From Hydractinia symbiolongicarpus (Eukaryota; Cnidaria; Hydrozoa; Anthoathecata; Hydractiniidae), in the NCBI RefSeq assembly GCF_029227915.1, contig NC_079883.1, forward strand, positions 30,630,001-30,694,000: DNA of 64,000 nucleotides, in the 5' to 3' direction. This document shows, one piece after another, positions 1 through 11,600 of this stretch. Within the stretch, counting starts at the first letter, position 1. Every line of letters starts with the position of its first letter. The notes below the pieces were generated by a model. That model saw nothing but the letters and a program-made list of their open reading frames with translations, did no database searches and was not told where the DNA came from. A program made the translations under genes and the position numbers.

Positions 1-245
1 TAAAAACTACAAGTCTCATGGGCTTTAGTGGTGAAATAATAATTTAAAAAATCGTTCGGAAAATGAGTTTACACCCTGGGTACTTTCTTTGTATACTTTT
101 GACTATACGAGCCGAGTCCGGGATTTACGGGAAATCGCTGGTTTTCCTTTGCCGGCGATTAAACTTCTTTTGTTCAGCGTCTGATCAAAAATGAAAACAT
201 TTTTGAAAACTACAAGTCTCAAGCGTTTTAGTGGTGAAAGAAAAA

Positions 246-397
246 TTTAAAAAATCGTTCGGGAAATGAGTTTATTCCCTGGGTAATTTCTTTGTATACA
301 TTCGACTATACGGGCCAAGCCCGGGATTTACGGGAGATCGAAATGAAAACATTTTTGAAAACTACAAGTTTCATGCGTTTAAGTGGTAAAAAAAAAA
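246..397 (+). repeat. Truncated 152-bp monomer (51-bp internal deletion)
   Basis: The phase marker recurs after 152 bp instead of 203. At 337-341 the sequence runs gagatcg directly into aaatgaaaac. The collinear monomer at 58,934 onward keeps the intervening segment (cgcaagatttcg through tctcgtcaa), so the loss is about 51 bp and removes the GCCGGCGATTAAAC block. A short tcg near both breakpoints may be microhomology. Confidence 0.92.
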
Positions 398-600
398 TTT
401 AAAAAATCGTTCGGGAAATGAGTTTACACCCTGGGTACTTTCTTTGTATACTTTTGACTATACGGGCCGAGTCCGGGATTTACGGGAAATCGCAGGTTTT
501 CGTTTGCCGGCGATTAAACTTCTTTTATTCAGCGTCTCATCAAAGATGAAAACATTTTTGAAAACTACAAGTCTCATGCGTTTTAGTGGTGAAATAATAA

Positions 601-803
601 TTTAAAAAATCGTTCGGTAAATGAGTTTACACCCTGGGTACTTTCTTTGTATACTTTTGACTATACGGGCCGAGTCCGGGATTTACGGGAAATCGCGGGT
701 TTTCGTTTGCTGGCGATTAAACTTCTTTTATTCAGCGTCTCATCAAAAATGAAAACATTTTTGAAAACTACAAGTCTCATGCGTTTTAGTGGTGAAATAA
801 TAA
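601..803 (+). repeat. Reference type A monomer (203 bp)
   Basis: A representative of one of two main monomer lineages. Its linked diagnostic blocks are tatacttttgac, gggccgagtccggg and gattaaacttcttttattcagc, and its A-rich tail is gtggtgaaataataattt. The extra bases of the aataataat tail make this form 203 bp rather than 202. A sub-variant carries cgagccgag, gctggttttcctttg and tctgatc and is usually followed by ctcaagcg, so these variants are inherited as a linked set. Confidence 0.9.
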
Positions 804-1394
804 TTTAAAAAATCGTTCGGTAAATGAGTTTACACCCTGGGTACTTTCTTTGTATACTTTTGACTATACGGGCCGAGTCCGGGATTTACGGGAAATCGCT
901 GGTTTTCCTTTGCTGGCGATTAAACTTCTTTTATTCAGCGTCTCATCAAAAATGAAAACATTTTTAAAAACTACAAGTCTCATGGGCTTTAGTGGTGAAA
1001 TAATAATTTAAAAAAACGTTCGAAAAATGAGTTTACACCCTAGGTACTTTCTTTGTATACTTTTGACTATACCAGCCGAGTCCGGGATTTACGGGAAATC
1101 GCTGGTTTTCCTTTGCCGGCGATTGAACTTCTTTTGTTCAGCGTCTGATCAAAAATGAAAACATTTTTGAAAACTACAAGTCTCAAGCGTTTTAGTGGTG
1201 AAAGAAAAATTTATAAAATCGTTCGGGAAATGAGTTTATTCCCTGGGTAATTTCTTTGTATACATTCGACTATACGGGCCAAGCCCGGGATTTACGGGAA
1301 ATCGCGGGTTTTCGTTTGCCGGCGATTAAACCACTTTTATTCAGCGTCTCATCAAAAATAAAAACATTTTTGAAAACTACAAGTCTCATGCGTT

Positions 1395-4275
1395 TTAGTG
1401 GTAAAAAAAAAATTTAAAAAATCGTTCCGGAAATGAGTTTACTCACAGGGTACTTTCTTTGTATACATTCGACTATACGGGCCAAGCCCGGGATTTACGG
1501 GAAATCGCGGGTTTTCGTTTGCCGGCGATTAAACCTCTTTCATTAAGCGTCTCATCAAAAATGAAAACATTTTTGAAAACTACAAGTCTCATGCGTTTTA
1601 GTGGTGAAATAATAATTTAAAAAATCCTTCGGGAAATAAGTTTACACCCTGGGTACTTTCTTTGTATACTTTTGACTATACGGGCCGAGTCCGGGATTTA
1701 CGGGAAATCGCAGGTTTTTCTTTGCCGGCGATTAAACTTCTTTTGTTCAGCGTCTGATCAAAAATGAAAACATTTTTGAAAACTACAAGTCTCAAGCGTT
1801 TTAGTGGTGAAAGAAAAATTTAAAAAATCGTTCGGGAAATGAGTTTATTCCCTGGGTAATTTCTTTGTATACATTCGACTATACGGGCCAAGCCCGGGAT
1901 TTACGGGAGATTGCAAGATTTCGTTTGCCGGCGATTAAACCTCTTTCATTAAGCGTCTCATCAAAAATAAAAACATTTTTAAAAACTACAAGTCTCATGG
2001 GCTTTAGTGGTGAAATAATAATTTAAAAAATCGTTCGGGAAATGCGTTTACACCCTGGGTACTTTCTTTGTATACTTTTGACTATACGGGCCGAGTCCGG
2101 GATTTACGGGAAATCGCGGGTTTTCGTTTGCCGGCGATTAAACTTCTTTTATTCAGCGTCTCATCAAAAATGAAAACATTTTTAAAAACTACAAGTCTCA
2201 TGGGCTTTAGTGGTGAAATAATAATTTAAAAAATCGTTCGGAAAATGAGTATACACCCTGGGTACTTTCTTTGTATACTTTTGACTATACCAGCCGAGTC
2301 CGGGATTTACGGGAAATTGCTGGTTTTCCTTTGCCGGCGATTAAACTTCTTTTGTTCAGCGTCTGATCTAAAATGAAAACATTTTTGAAAACTACAAGTC
2401 TCAAGCGTTTTAGTGGTGAAAGAAAAATTTAAAAAATCGTTCGGGAAATGAGTTTATTCCCTGGGTAATTTCTTTGTATACATTCGACTATACGGGCCAA
2501 GCCCGGGATTTACGGGAAATCGCGGGTTTTCGTTTGCCGGCGATTAAACCACTTTTATTCAGCGTCTCATCAAAAATGAAAACATTTTTGAAAACTACAA
2601 GTCTCATGCGTTTTAGTGGTAAAAAAAAAATTTAAAAAATCGTTCCGGAAATGAGTTTACTCACAGGGTACTTTCTTTGTATACATTCGACTATACGACC
2701 AAACCCGGGATTTACGGGAAATCGCGGGTTTTCGTTTGCCGGCGATTAAACCTCTTTCATTAAGCGTCTCATCAAAAATGAAAACATTTTTGAAAACTAC
2801 AAGTCTCATGCGTTTTAGTGGTGAAATAATAATTTAAAAAATCGTTCGGGAAATAAGTTTACACCCTGGGTACTTTCTTTGTATACTTTTGACTATACGG
2901 GCCGAGTCCGGGATTTACGGGAAGTCGCGGGTTTTCGTTTGCCGGCGATTAAACTTCTTTTATTCAGCGTCTCATCAAAAATGAAAACATTTTTAAAAAC
3001 TACAAGTCTCATGCGTTTTAGTGGTAAAAAAAAAATTTAAAAAATCGTTCCGGAAATGAGTTTACTCACAGGGTACTTTCTTTGTATACATTCGACTATA
3101 CGGGCCAAGCCCCGGATTTACGGGAAATCGCGGGTTTTCGTTTGCCGGCGATTAAACCTCTTTCATTAAGCGTCTCATCAAAAATGAAAACATTTTTGAA
3201 AACTACAAGTCTCATGCGTTTTAGTGGTGAAATAATAATTTAAAAAATCCTTCGGGAAATAAGTTTACACCCTGGGTACTTTCTTTGTATACTTTTGACT
3301 ATACGGGCCGAGTCCGGGATTTACGGGAAATCGCAGGTTTTTCTTTGCCGGCGATTAAACTTCTTTTGTTCAGCGTCTGATCAAAAATGAAAACATTTTT
3401 GAAAACTACAAGTCTCAAGCGTTTTAGTGGTGAAAGAAAAATTTAAAAAATCGTTCGGGAAATGAGTTTATTCCCTGGGTAATTTCTTTGTATACATTCG
3501 ACTATACGGGCCAAGCCCGGGATTTACGGGAGATTGCAAGATTTCGTTTGCCGGCGATTAAACCTCTTTCATTAAGCGTCTCATCAAAAATAAAAACATT
3601 TTTAAAAACTACAAGTCTCATGGGCTTTAGTGGTGAAATAATAATTTAAGAAATCGTTCGGGAAATGCGTTTACACCCTGGGTACTTTCTTTGTATACTT
3701 TTGACTATACGGGCCGAGTCCGGGATTTACGGGAAATCGCGGGTTTTCGATTGCCGGCGATTAAACTTCTTTTATTCAGCGTCTCATCAAAAATGAAAAC
3801 ATTTTTAAAAACTACAAGTCTCATGGGCTTTAGTGGTGAAATAATAATTTAAAAAATCGTTCGGAAAATGAGTATACACCCTGGGTACTTTCTTTGTATA
3901 CTTTTGACTATACCAGCCGAGTCCGGGATTTACGGGAAATCGCTGGTTTTCCTTTGCCGGCGATTAAACTTCTTTTGTTCAGCGTCTGATCTAAAATGAA
4001 AACATTTTTGAAAACTACAAGTCTCAAGCGTTTTAGTGGTGAAAGAAAAATTTAAAAAATCGTTCGGGAAATGAGTTTATTCCCTGGGTAATTTCTTTGT
4101 ATACATTCGACTATACGGGCCAAGCCCGGGATTTACGGGAAATCGCGGGTTTTCGTTTGCCGGCGATTAAACCACTTTTATTCAGCGTCTCATCAAAAAT
4201 GAAAACATTTTTGAAAACTACAAGTCTCATGCGTTTTAGTGGTAAAAAAAAAATTTAAAAAATCGTTCCGGAAAT
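1395..4275 (+). repeat. 8-monomer tandem duplication, period 1623 bp
   Basis: The markers aatccttcggg (1623 and 3246), aggtttttctttgcc, gagattgcaag and tctgatctaaaatg (2366 and 3988) all recur at about 1623 bp, which is 8 monomers. Copy one spans roughly 1,395-3,018 and copy two 3,019-4,275. Copy two is cut short inside gaaatgagttta, where the text switches to ttccctgggtaa. Upstream of about 1,395 and 3,018 the two copies differ in monomer type, which places the left junction. Confidence 0.85.
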
Positions 4276-5070
4276 GAGTTTATTCCCTGGGTAATTTCTT
4301 TGTATACATTCGACTATACGGGCCAAGCCCGGGATTTACGGGAGATTGCAAGATTTCGTTTGCCGGCGATTAAACCTCTTTCATTAAGCGTCTCATCAAA
4401 AATAAAAACATTTTTAAAAACTACAAGTCTCATGGGCTTTAGTGGTGAAATAATAATTTAAAAAATCGTTCGGGAAATGCGTTTACACCCTGGGTACTTT
4501 CTTTGTATACTTTTGACTATACGGGCCGAGTCCGGGATTTACGGGAAATCGCGGGTTTTCGTTTGCCGGCGATTAAACTTCTTTTATTCAGCGTCTCATC
4601 AAAAATGAAAACATTTTTAAAAACTACAAGTCTCATGGGCTTTAGTGGTGAAATAATAATTTAAAAAATCGTTCGGAAAATGAGTATACACCCTGGGTAC
4701 TTTCTTTGTATACTTTTGACTATACCAGCCGAGTCCGGGATTTACGGGAAATCGCTGGTTTTCCTTTGCCGGCGATTAAACTTCTTTTGTTCAGCGTCTG
4801 ATCTAAAATGAAAACATTTTTGAAAACTACAAGTCTCAAGCGTTTTAGTGGTGAAAGAAAAATTTAAAAAATCGTTCGGGAAATGAGTTTATTCCCTGGG
4901 TAATTTCTTTGTATACATTCGACTATACGGGCCAAGCCCGGGATTTACGGGAAATCGCGGGTTTTCGTTTGCCGGCGATTAAACCACTTTTATTCAGCGT
5001 CTCATCAAAAATGAAAACATTTTTGAAAACTACAAGTCTCATGCGTTTTAGTGGTAAAAAAAAAATTTAA
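3463..5070 (+). repeat. 4-monomer tandem duplication, period 812 bp
   Basis: The segment from about 3,463 to 4,275 is repeated at about 4,275 to 5,070: tctgatctaaaatg recurs at 3988 and 4800, and the gagattgcaag monomer recurs likewise. The collinear right-hand domain near 62.5-62.8 kb has only one copy, so this is a local gain on the left side, or a loss on the right. Confidence 0.82.
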
Positions 5071-5380
5071 AAAATCGTTCCGGAAATGAGTTTACTCACA
5101 GGGTACTTTCTTTGTATACATTCGACTATACGGCCAAACCCGGGATTTACGGGAAATCGCGGGTTTTCGTTTGCCGGCGATTAAACCTCTTTCATTAAGC
5201 GTCTCATCAAAAATGAAAACATTTTTGAAAACTACAAGTCTCATGCGTTTTAGTGGTGAAATAATAATTTAAAAAATCGTTCGGGAAATAAGTTTACACC
5301 CTGGGTACTTTCTTTGTATACTTTTGACTATACGGGCCGAGTCCGGGATTTACGGGAAGTCGCGGGTTTTCGTTTGCCGG

Positions 5381-5411
5381 CGATTAAACTTCTTTCATTA
5401 AGCGTCTCGTC
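5381..5411 (+). other. Type A to type B crossover junction inside a monomer
   Basis: The monomer begins as type A (cttttgac, ccgagtcc, gggaagtcgc) and reaches gattaaacttc, but then continues tttcattaagcgtctcgtc, which is type B. Normal type A reads cttcttttattcagc and normal type B reads cctctttcattaagc. The exchange lies within the few bases shared at cttt, and it joins the 8-mer/4-mer block to the start of the second outer-domain pass. Confidence 0.8.
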
Positions 5412-6686
5412 AAAAATGAAAACATTTTTGAAAACTACAAGTTTCATGCGTTTAAGTGGTAAAAAAAAAATTTAAAAAATCGTTCGGGAAATGAGTTTAC
5501 ACCCTGGGTACTTTCTTTGTATACTTTTGACTATACGGGCCGAGTCCGGGATTTACGGGAAATCGCAGGTTTTCGTTTGCCGGCGATTAAACTTCTTTTA
5601 TTCAGCGTCTCATCAAAGATGAAAACATTTTTGAAAACTACAAATCTCATGCGTTTTAGTGGTGAAATAATAATTTAAAAAATCGTTCGGTAAATGAGTT
5701 TACACCCTGGGTACTTTCTTTGTATACTTTTGACTATACGGGCCGAGTCCGGGATTTACGGGAAATCGCGGGTTTTCGTTTGCCGGCGATTAAACTTCTT
5801 TTATTCAGCGTCTCATCAAAAATAAAAACATTTTTAAAAACTACAAGTCTCATGGGCTTTAGTGGTGAAATAATAATTTAAAAAAACGTTCGGAAAATGA
5901 GTTTACACCCTAGGTACTTTCTTTGTATACTTTTGACTATACCAGCCGAGTCCGGGATTTACGGGAAATCGCTGGTTTTCCTTTGCCGGCGATTAAACTT
6001 CTTTTGTTCAGCGTCTGATCAAAAATGAAAACATTTTTGAAAACTACAAGTCTCAAGCGTTTTAGTGGTGAAAGAAAAATTTATAAAATCGTTCGGGAAA
6101 TGAGTTTATTCCCTGGGTAATTTCTTTGTATACATTCGACTATACGGGCCAAGCCCGGGATTTACGGGAAATCGCGGGATTTCGTTTGCCGGCGATTAAA
6201 CCTCTTTTATTAAGCGTCTCATCAAAAATGAAAACATTTTTAAAAACTACAAGTCTCATGGGCTTTAGTGGTGAAATAATAACTTAAAAAATCGTTCCGG
6301 AAATGAGTTTACTCACAGGGTACTTTCTTTGTATACTTTTGACTATACGGGCCAAGCCCGGGATTTACGGGAAATCGCGGGTTTTCGTTTGCCGGCGATT
6401 AAACGTCTTTCATTAAGCGTCTTATCAAAAATGAAAACATTTTTGAAAACTACAAGTCTCATGCGTTTTAGTGGTAAAAAAAAAATTAAAAAATCGTTCG
6501 GGAAATGAGTTTACTCCCTGGGTACTTTCTTTGTATACATTCGACTATACGGGCCAAGCCCGGGATTTACGGGAAATCGCGGGTTTTCGTTTGCCGGCGA
6601 TTAAACCTCTTTCATTAAGCGTCTCATCAAAAATGAAAACATTTTTGAAAACTACAAGTCTCATGCGTTTTAGTGGTAAAAAAAAA

Positions 6687-6888
6687 TTTAAAAAATCGTT
6701 CGGGAAATGAGTTTACTCCCTGGGTACTTTCTTTGTATACATTCGACTATACGGGCCAAGCCCGGGATTTACGGGAAATCGCGGGATTTCGTTTGCCGGC
6801 GATTAAACCTCTTTCATTAAGCGTCTCATCAAAAATGAAAACATTTTTGAAAACTGCAAGTCTCATGCGTTTTAGTGGTAAAAAAAAA
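6687..6888 (+). repeat. Reference type B monomer (202 bp)
   Basis: A representative of the second monomer lineage. Linked diagnostic blocks are tatacattcgac, gggccaagcccggg and gattaaacctctttcattaagc, with an uninterrupted A tract (gtggt followed by A's) before TTTAAAAAATCG. A hand count on a near-identical type B monomer gives about 79 G+C in 202 bp (39%) and 13 CpG against about 7.7 expected from its base composition. Types A and B differ in linked blocks, which indicates two old lineages; hybrids of the two are common. Confidence 0.9.
6829..6850. other. Dyad element of the monomer (9-bp arms, AAAA loop)
   Basis: A perfect inverted repeat: arm TCAAAAATG, loop AAAA, arm CATTTTTGA. It recurs once in most monomers of the window; this copy is the reference example. 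Common variants weaken it: tttttaaaa for tttttgaaa shortens the arms to 7 bp, aaaaataaaaac breaks the inner pair, tctaaaatg (for example near 2366, 3988, 4800, 57655, 60902 and 62524) breaks the outer part, and aaaaatgaaacattttt (near 15208, 15818, 31120, 50970) shortens the loop. Short dyads are reported as common in centromeric satellites that lack CENP-B boxes; a role here is inference. Confidence 0.85.
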
Positions 6889-7487
6889 TTTAAAAAATCG
6901 TTCGGGAAATGAGTTTACTCCCTGGGTACTTTCTTTGTATACTTTTGAATATGCGGGCCGAGTCCGGGGTTTACGGGAAATGGCGGGTTTTCGTTTGCCG
7001 GCGATTAAACTTCTTTTTTTCAGCGTCTGATCAAAAATGAAAACATTTTTGAAAACTACAAGTCTCAAGCGTTTTAGTGGTGAAAAAAAAATTTAAAAAA
7101 TCGTTCGGGAAATGAGTTTACTCCCTGGGTACTTTCTTTGTATACATTCGACTATACGGGCCAAGCCCGGGATTTACGGGAAAAAGCGGGATTTTGTTTG
7201 CCGGCGATTAAACCTCTTTCATTAAGCGTCTCATCAAAAATGAAAACATTTTTGAATACTACAAGTCTCATGCGTTTTAGTGGTAAAAAAAAAATTTAAA
7301 AAATCGTTCGGGAAATGAGTTTACACCCTGGGTACTATCTTTGTATACTTTTGACTATACGGGCCGAGTCCGGGATTTACGGGAAATCGCAGGTTTTCGT
7401 TTGCCGGCGATTAAACTTCTTTTATTCAACGTCTCATCAAAAATGAAAACATTTTTAAAAACTAAAAGTCTCATGCGTTTTAGTGGT

Positions 7488-7499
7488 AAAAAAAAAAAA
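7488..7499 (+). repeat. Short-tail monomer junction (A12 directly before TCGTTCGG)
   Basis: In most monomers the A tract is followed by TTTAAAAAATCG. Here a run of 12 A's runs straight into TCGTTCGG, so about 7 bp including the TTT interruption is lost. The same form occurs at 9304-9315 and 11123-11134, and as 11 A's at 20266-20276 and 24315-24325. All carriers belong to duplicated blocks, so one or two original deletions were copied by array expansion. Confidence 0.85.
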
Positions 7500-8624
7500 T
7501 CGTTCGGGAAATGAGTTTACACCCTGGGTACTTTCTTTGTATACTTTTGACTATACGGCCGAGTCCGGGATTTACGGGAAATCGCGGGTTTTCGTTTGCC
7601 GGCGATTAAACTTCTTTTATTCAGCGTCTCATCAAAAATGAAAACATTTTTGAAAACTACAAGTCTCATGCGTTTTAGTGGTGAAAAAATAATTTAAAAA
7701 ATCGTTCCGGAAATGAGTTTACTCACAGGGTACTTTTTTTGTATACTTTTGACTATACGGGCCAAGCCCGGGATTTACGGGAAATCGCGGGTTTTCGTTT
7801 GCCGGCGATTAAACGTCTTTCATTAAGCGTCTTATCAAAAATGAAAACATTTTTGAAAACTACAAGTCTCATGCGTTTTAGTGGTAAAAAAAAAATTAAA
7901 AAATCGTTCGGGAAATGAGTTTACTCCCTGGGTACTTTCTTTGTATACATTCGACTATACGGGCCAAGCCCGGGATTAACGGGAAATCGCGGGTTTTCGT
8001 TTGCCGGCGATTAAACCTCTTTCATTAAGCGTCTCATCAAAAATGAAAACATTTTTGAAAACTACAAGTCTCATGCGTTTTAGTGGTAAAAAAAAATTTA
8101 AAAAATCGTTCGGGAAATGAGTTTACTCCCTGGGTACTTTCTTTGTATACATTCGACTATACGGGCCAAGCCCGGGATTTACGGGAAATCGCGGGATTTC
8201 GTTTGCCGGCGATTAAACCTCTTTCATTAAGCGTCTCATCAAAAATGAAAACATTTTTGAAAACTGCAAGTCTCATGCGTTTTAGTGGTAAAAAAAAATT
8301 TAAAAAATCGTTCGGGAAATGAGTTTACTCCCTGGGTACTTTCTTTGTATACTTTTGAATATGCGGGCCGAGTCCGGGGTTTACGGGAAATGGCGGGTTT
8401 TCGTTTGCCGGCGATTAAACTTCTTTTTTTCAGCGTCTGATCAAAAATGAAAACATTTTTGAAAACTACAAGTCTCAAGCGTTTTAGTGGTGAAAAAAAA
8501 ATTTAAAAAATCGTTCGGGAAATGAGTTTACTCCCTGGGTACTTTCTTTGTATACATTCGACTATACGGGCCAAGCCCGGGATTTACGGGAAAAAGCGGG
8601 ATTTTGTTTGCCGGCGATTAAACC

Positions 8625-11600
8625 TCTTTCATTAAGCGTCTCATCAAAAATGAAAACATTTTTGAATACTACAAGTCTCATGCGTTTTAGTGGTAAAAAA
8701 AAAATTTAAAAAATCGTTCGGGAAATGAGTTTACACCCTGGGTACTATCTTTGTATACTTTTGACTATACGGGCCGAGTCCGGGATTTACGGGAAATCGC
8801 AGGTTTTCGTTTGCCGGCGATTAAACTTCTTTTATTCAACGTCTCATCAAAAATGAAAACATTTCTGAAAACTACAAGTCTCATGCGTTTTAGTGGTGAA
8901 AAAATAAATTAAAAAATCGTTCGGGAAATGAGTTTACACCCTGGGTACTTTCTTTGTATACTTTTGACTATACGGGCCATGCCCGGGATTTACGGGAAAT
9001 CGCGGGTTTTCGTTTGCCGGCGATTAAACTTCTTTTATTCAGCGTCTCATCAAAAATAAAAACATTTTTGAAAACTACAAGTCTTATGCGTTTTAGTGGT
9101 GAAAAAATAATTTAAAAAATCGTTCCGGAAATGAGTTTACTCACAGGGTACTTTCTTTGTATACATTCGACTATACGGGCCAAGCCCGGGATTTACGGGA
9201 AATCGCGGGATTTCGTTTGCCGGCGATTAAACCTCTTTCATTAAGCGTCTCATCAAAAATAAAAACATTTTTGAAAACTAAAAGTCTCATGCGTTTTAGT
9301 GGTAAAAAAAAAAAATCGTTCGGGAAATGAGTTTACACCCTGGGTACTTTCTTTGTATACTTTTGACTATACGGCCGAGTCCGGGATTTACGGGAAATCG
9401 CAGGTTTTCGTTTGCCGGCGATTAAACTTCTTTTATTCAGCGTCTCATCAAAAATGAAAACATTTTTGAAAACTACAAGTCTCATGCGTTTTAGTGGTGA
9501 AAAAATAAATTAAAAAATCGTTCGGGAAATGAGTTTACTTCCTGGGTACTTTCTTTGTATACTTTTGACTATACGGGCCAAGCCCGGGATTTACGGGAAA
9601 TCGCGGGTTTTCGTTTGCCGGCGATTAAACCTCTTTCATTAAGCTTCTCATAAAAAAATGAAAACATTTTTGAAAACTACAAGTCTCATGCGTTTTAGTG
9701 GTAAAAAAAAAAATTAAAAAATCGTTCGGGAAATGAGTTTACTCCCTGGGTACTTTCTTTGTATACATTCGACTATACGGGCCAAGCCCGGGATTTACGG
9801 GAAATCGCGGGTTTTCGTTTGCCGGCGATTAAACCTCTTTCATTAAGCGTCTCATCAAAAATGAAAACATTTTTGAAAACTACAAGTCTCATGCGTTTTA
9901 GTGGTAAAAAAAAATTTAAAAAATCGTTCAGGAAATGAGTTTACTCCCTGGGTACTTTCTTTGTATACATTCGACTATACGGGCCAAGCCCGGGATTTAC
10001 GGGAAATCGCGGGATTTCGTTTGCCGGCGATTAAACCTCTTTCATTAAGCGTCTCATCAAAAATGAAAACATTTTTGAAAACTGCAAGTCTCATGCGTTT
10101 TAGTAGTAAAAAAAAAATTTAAAAAATCGTTCGGGAAATGAGTTTACTCCCTGGGTACTTTCTTAGTATACATTCGACTATACGGGCCAAGCCCGGGATT
10201 TACGGGAAAAAGCCGGTTTTCGTTTGCCGGCGATTAAACTTCTTTTATTCAGCGTCTCATCAAAAATGAAAACATTTTTGAAAACTACAAGTCTCATGCG
10301 TTTTAGTGGTGAAAAAATAAATTAAAAAATCGTTTGGGAAATGAGTTTACTTCCTGGGTACTTTCTTTGTATACTTTTGACTATACGGGCCATGCCCGGG
10401 ATTTACGGGAAATCGCAAGTTTCCGTTTGCCGGCGATTAAACTTCTTTTATTAAGCGTCTCATCAAAAATGAAAACATTTTTGAATACTACAAGTCTCAT
10501 GCGTTTTAGTGGTAAAAAAAAAATTTAAAAAATCGTTCGGGAAATGAGTTTACACCCTGGGTACTATCTTTGTATACTTTTGACTATACGGGCCGAGTCC
10601 GGGATTTACGGGAAATCGCAGGTTTTCGTTTGCCGGCGATTAAACTTCTTTTATTCAACGTCTCATCAAAAATGAAAACATTTCTGAAAACTACAAGTCT
10701 CATGCGTTTTAGTGGTGAAAAAATAAATTAAAAAATCGTTCGGGAAATGAGTTTACACCCTGGGTACTTTCTTTGTATACTTTTGACTATACGGGCCATG
10801 CCCGGGATTTACGGGAAATCGCGGGTTTTCGTTTGCCGGCGATTAAACTTCTTTTATTCAGCGTCTCATCAAAAATAAAAACATTTTTGAAAACTACAAG
10901 TCTTATGCGTTTTAGTGGTGAAAAAATAATTTAAAAAATCGTTCCGGAAATGAGTTTACTCACAGGGTACTTTCTTTGTATACATTCGACTATACGGGCC
11001 AAGCCCGGGATTTACGGGAAATCGCGGGATTTCGTTTGCCGGCGATTAAACCTCTTTCATTAAGCGTCTCATCAAAAATAAAAACATTTTTGAAAACTAA
11101 AAGTCTCATGCGTTTTAGTGGTAAAAAAAAAAAATCGTTCGGGAAATGAGTTTACACCCTGGGTACTTTCTTTGTATACTTTTGACTATACGGCCGAGTC
11201 CGGGATTTACGGGAAATCGCAGGTTTTCGTTTGCCGGCGATTAAACTTCTTTTATTCAGCGTCTCATCAAAAATGAAAACATTTTTGAAAACTACAAGTC
11301 TCATGCGTTTTAGTGGTGAAAAAATAAATTAAAAAATCGTTCGGGAAATGAGTTTACTTCCTGGGTACTTTCTTTGTATACTTTTGACTATACGGGCCAA
11401 GCCCGGGATTTACGGGAAATCGCGGGTTTTCGTTTGCCGGCGATTAAACCTCTTTCATTAAGCTTCTCATAAAAAAATGAAAACATTTTTGAAAACTACA
11501 AGTCTCATGCGTTTTAGTGGTAAAAAAAAAAATTAAAAAATCGTTCGGGAAATGAGTTTACTCCCTGGGTACTTTCTTTGTATACATTCGACTATACGGG

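Larger units (their letters stand above)
1..6175 (+). repeat. Left outer HOR domain (22-mer background)
   Basis: This domain carries variants largely confined to the two ends of the window: gggtaatttc, cagccgag, tctgatctaaaatg, gagattgcaag and tttaagtggt. It is collinear with the right end. Positions 1-340 align to 58,689 onward at offset 58,688. The offset becomes 58,739 after a 51-bp deletion, 58,536 after one extra monomer (near 804-1006), and 57,724 after an extra 812-bp block. A second pass begins near 5,400, where the marker tcatcaaagatg recurs 5,073 bp after its position near 541. The match to the right-hand domain fades near 6,175. Confidence 0.85.
6290..8870 (+). repeat. 7-monomer tandem duplication, period 1410 bp
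   Basis: Rare markers recur at 1410 bp: aaacgtctttcattaag (6401 and 7811), gggtactatctttg (about 7331 and 8741), gaatatgcgggccg, and gggaaaaagcggg with attttgtttgcc. The alignment holds from about 6,290/7,700 to about 7,450/8,860. After 7,450 the first copy continues like the sequence at about 9,270, so it appears to lack two monomers relative to the next unit, giving 7 monomers instead of 9. Confidence 0.88.

Noticed and set aside
6741-6757. Canonical CENP-B box
   Set aside because: The TTCG to CGGG distance is six bases, not seven, and no other position on either strand of the consensus fits the minimal box. It is kept only as a low-certainty finding.
6687-6888. Bacterial-style promoter or operator motifs (for example ttgtatac with ctatac, and the AAAAATG dyad)
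   Set aside because: These are part of every monomer and carry no associated gene, and the setting is a eukaryotic satellite.
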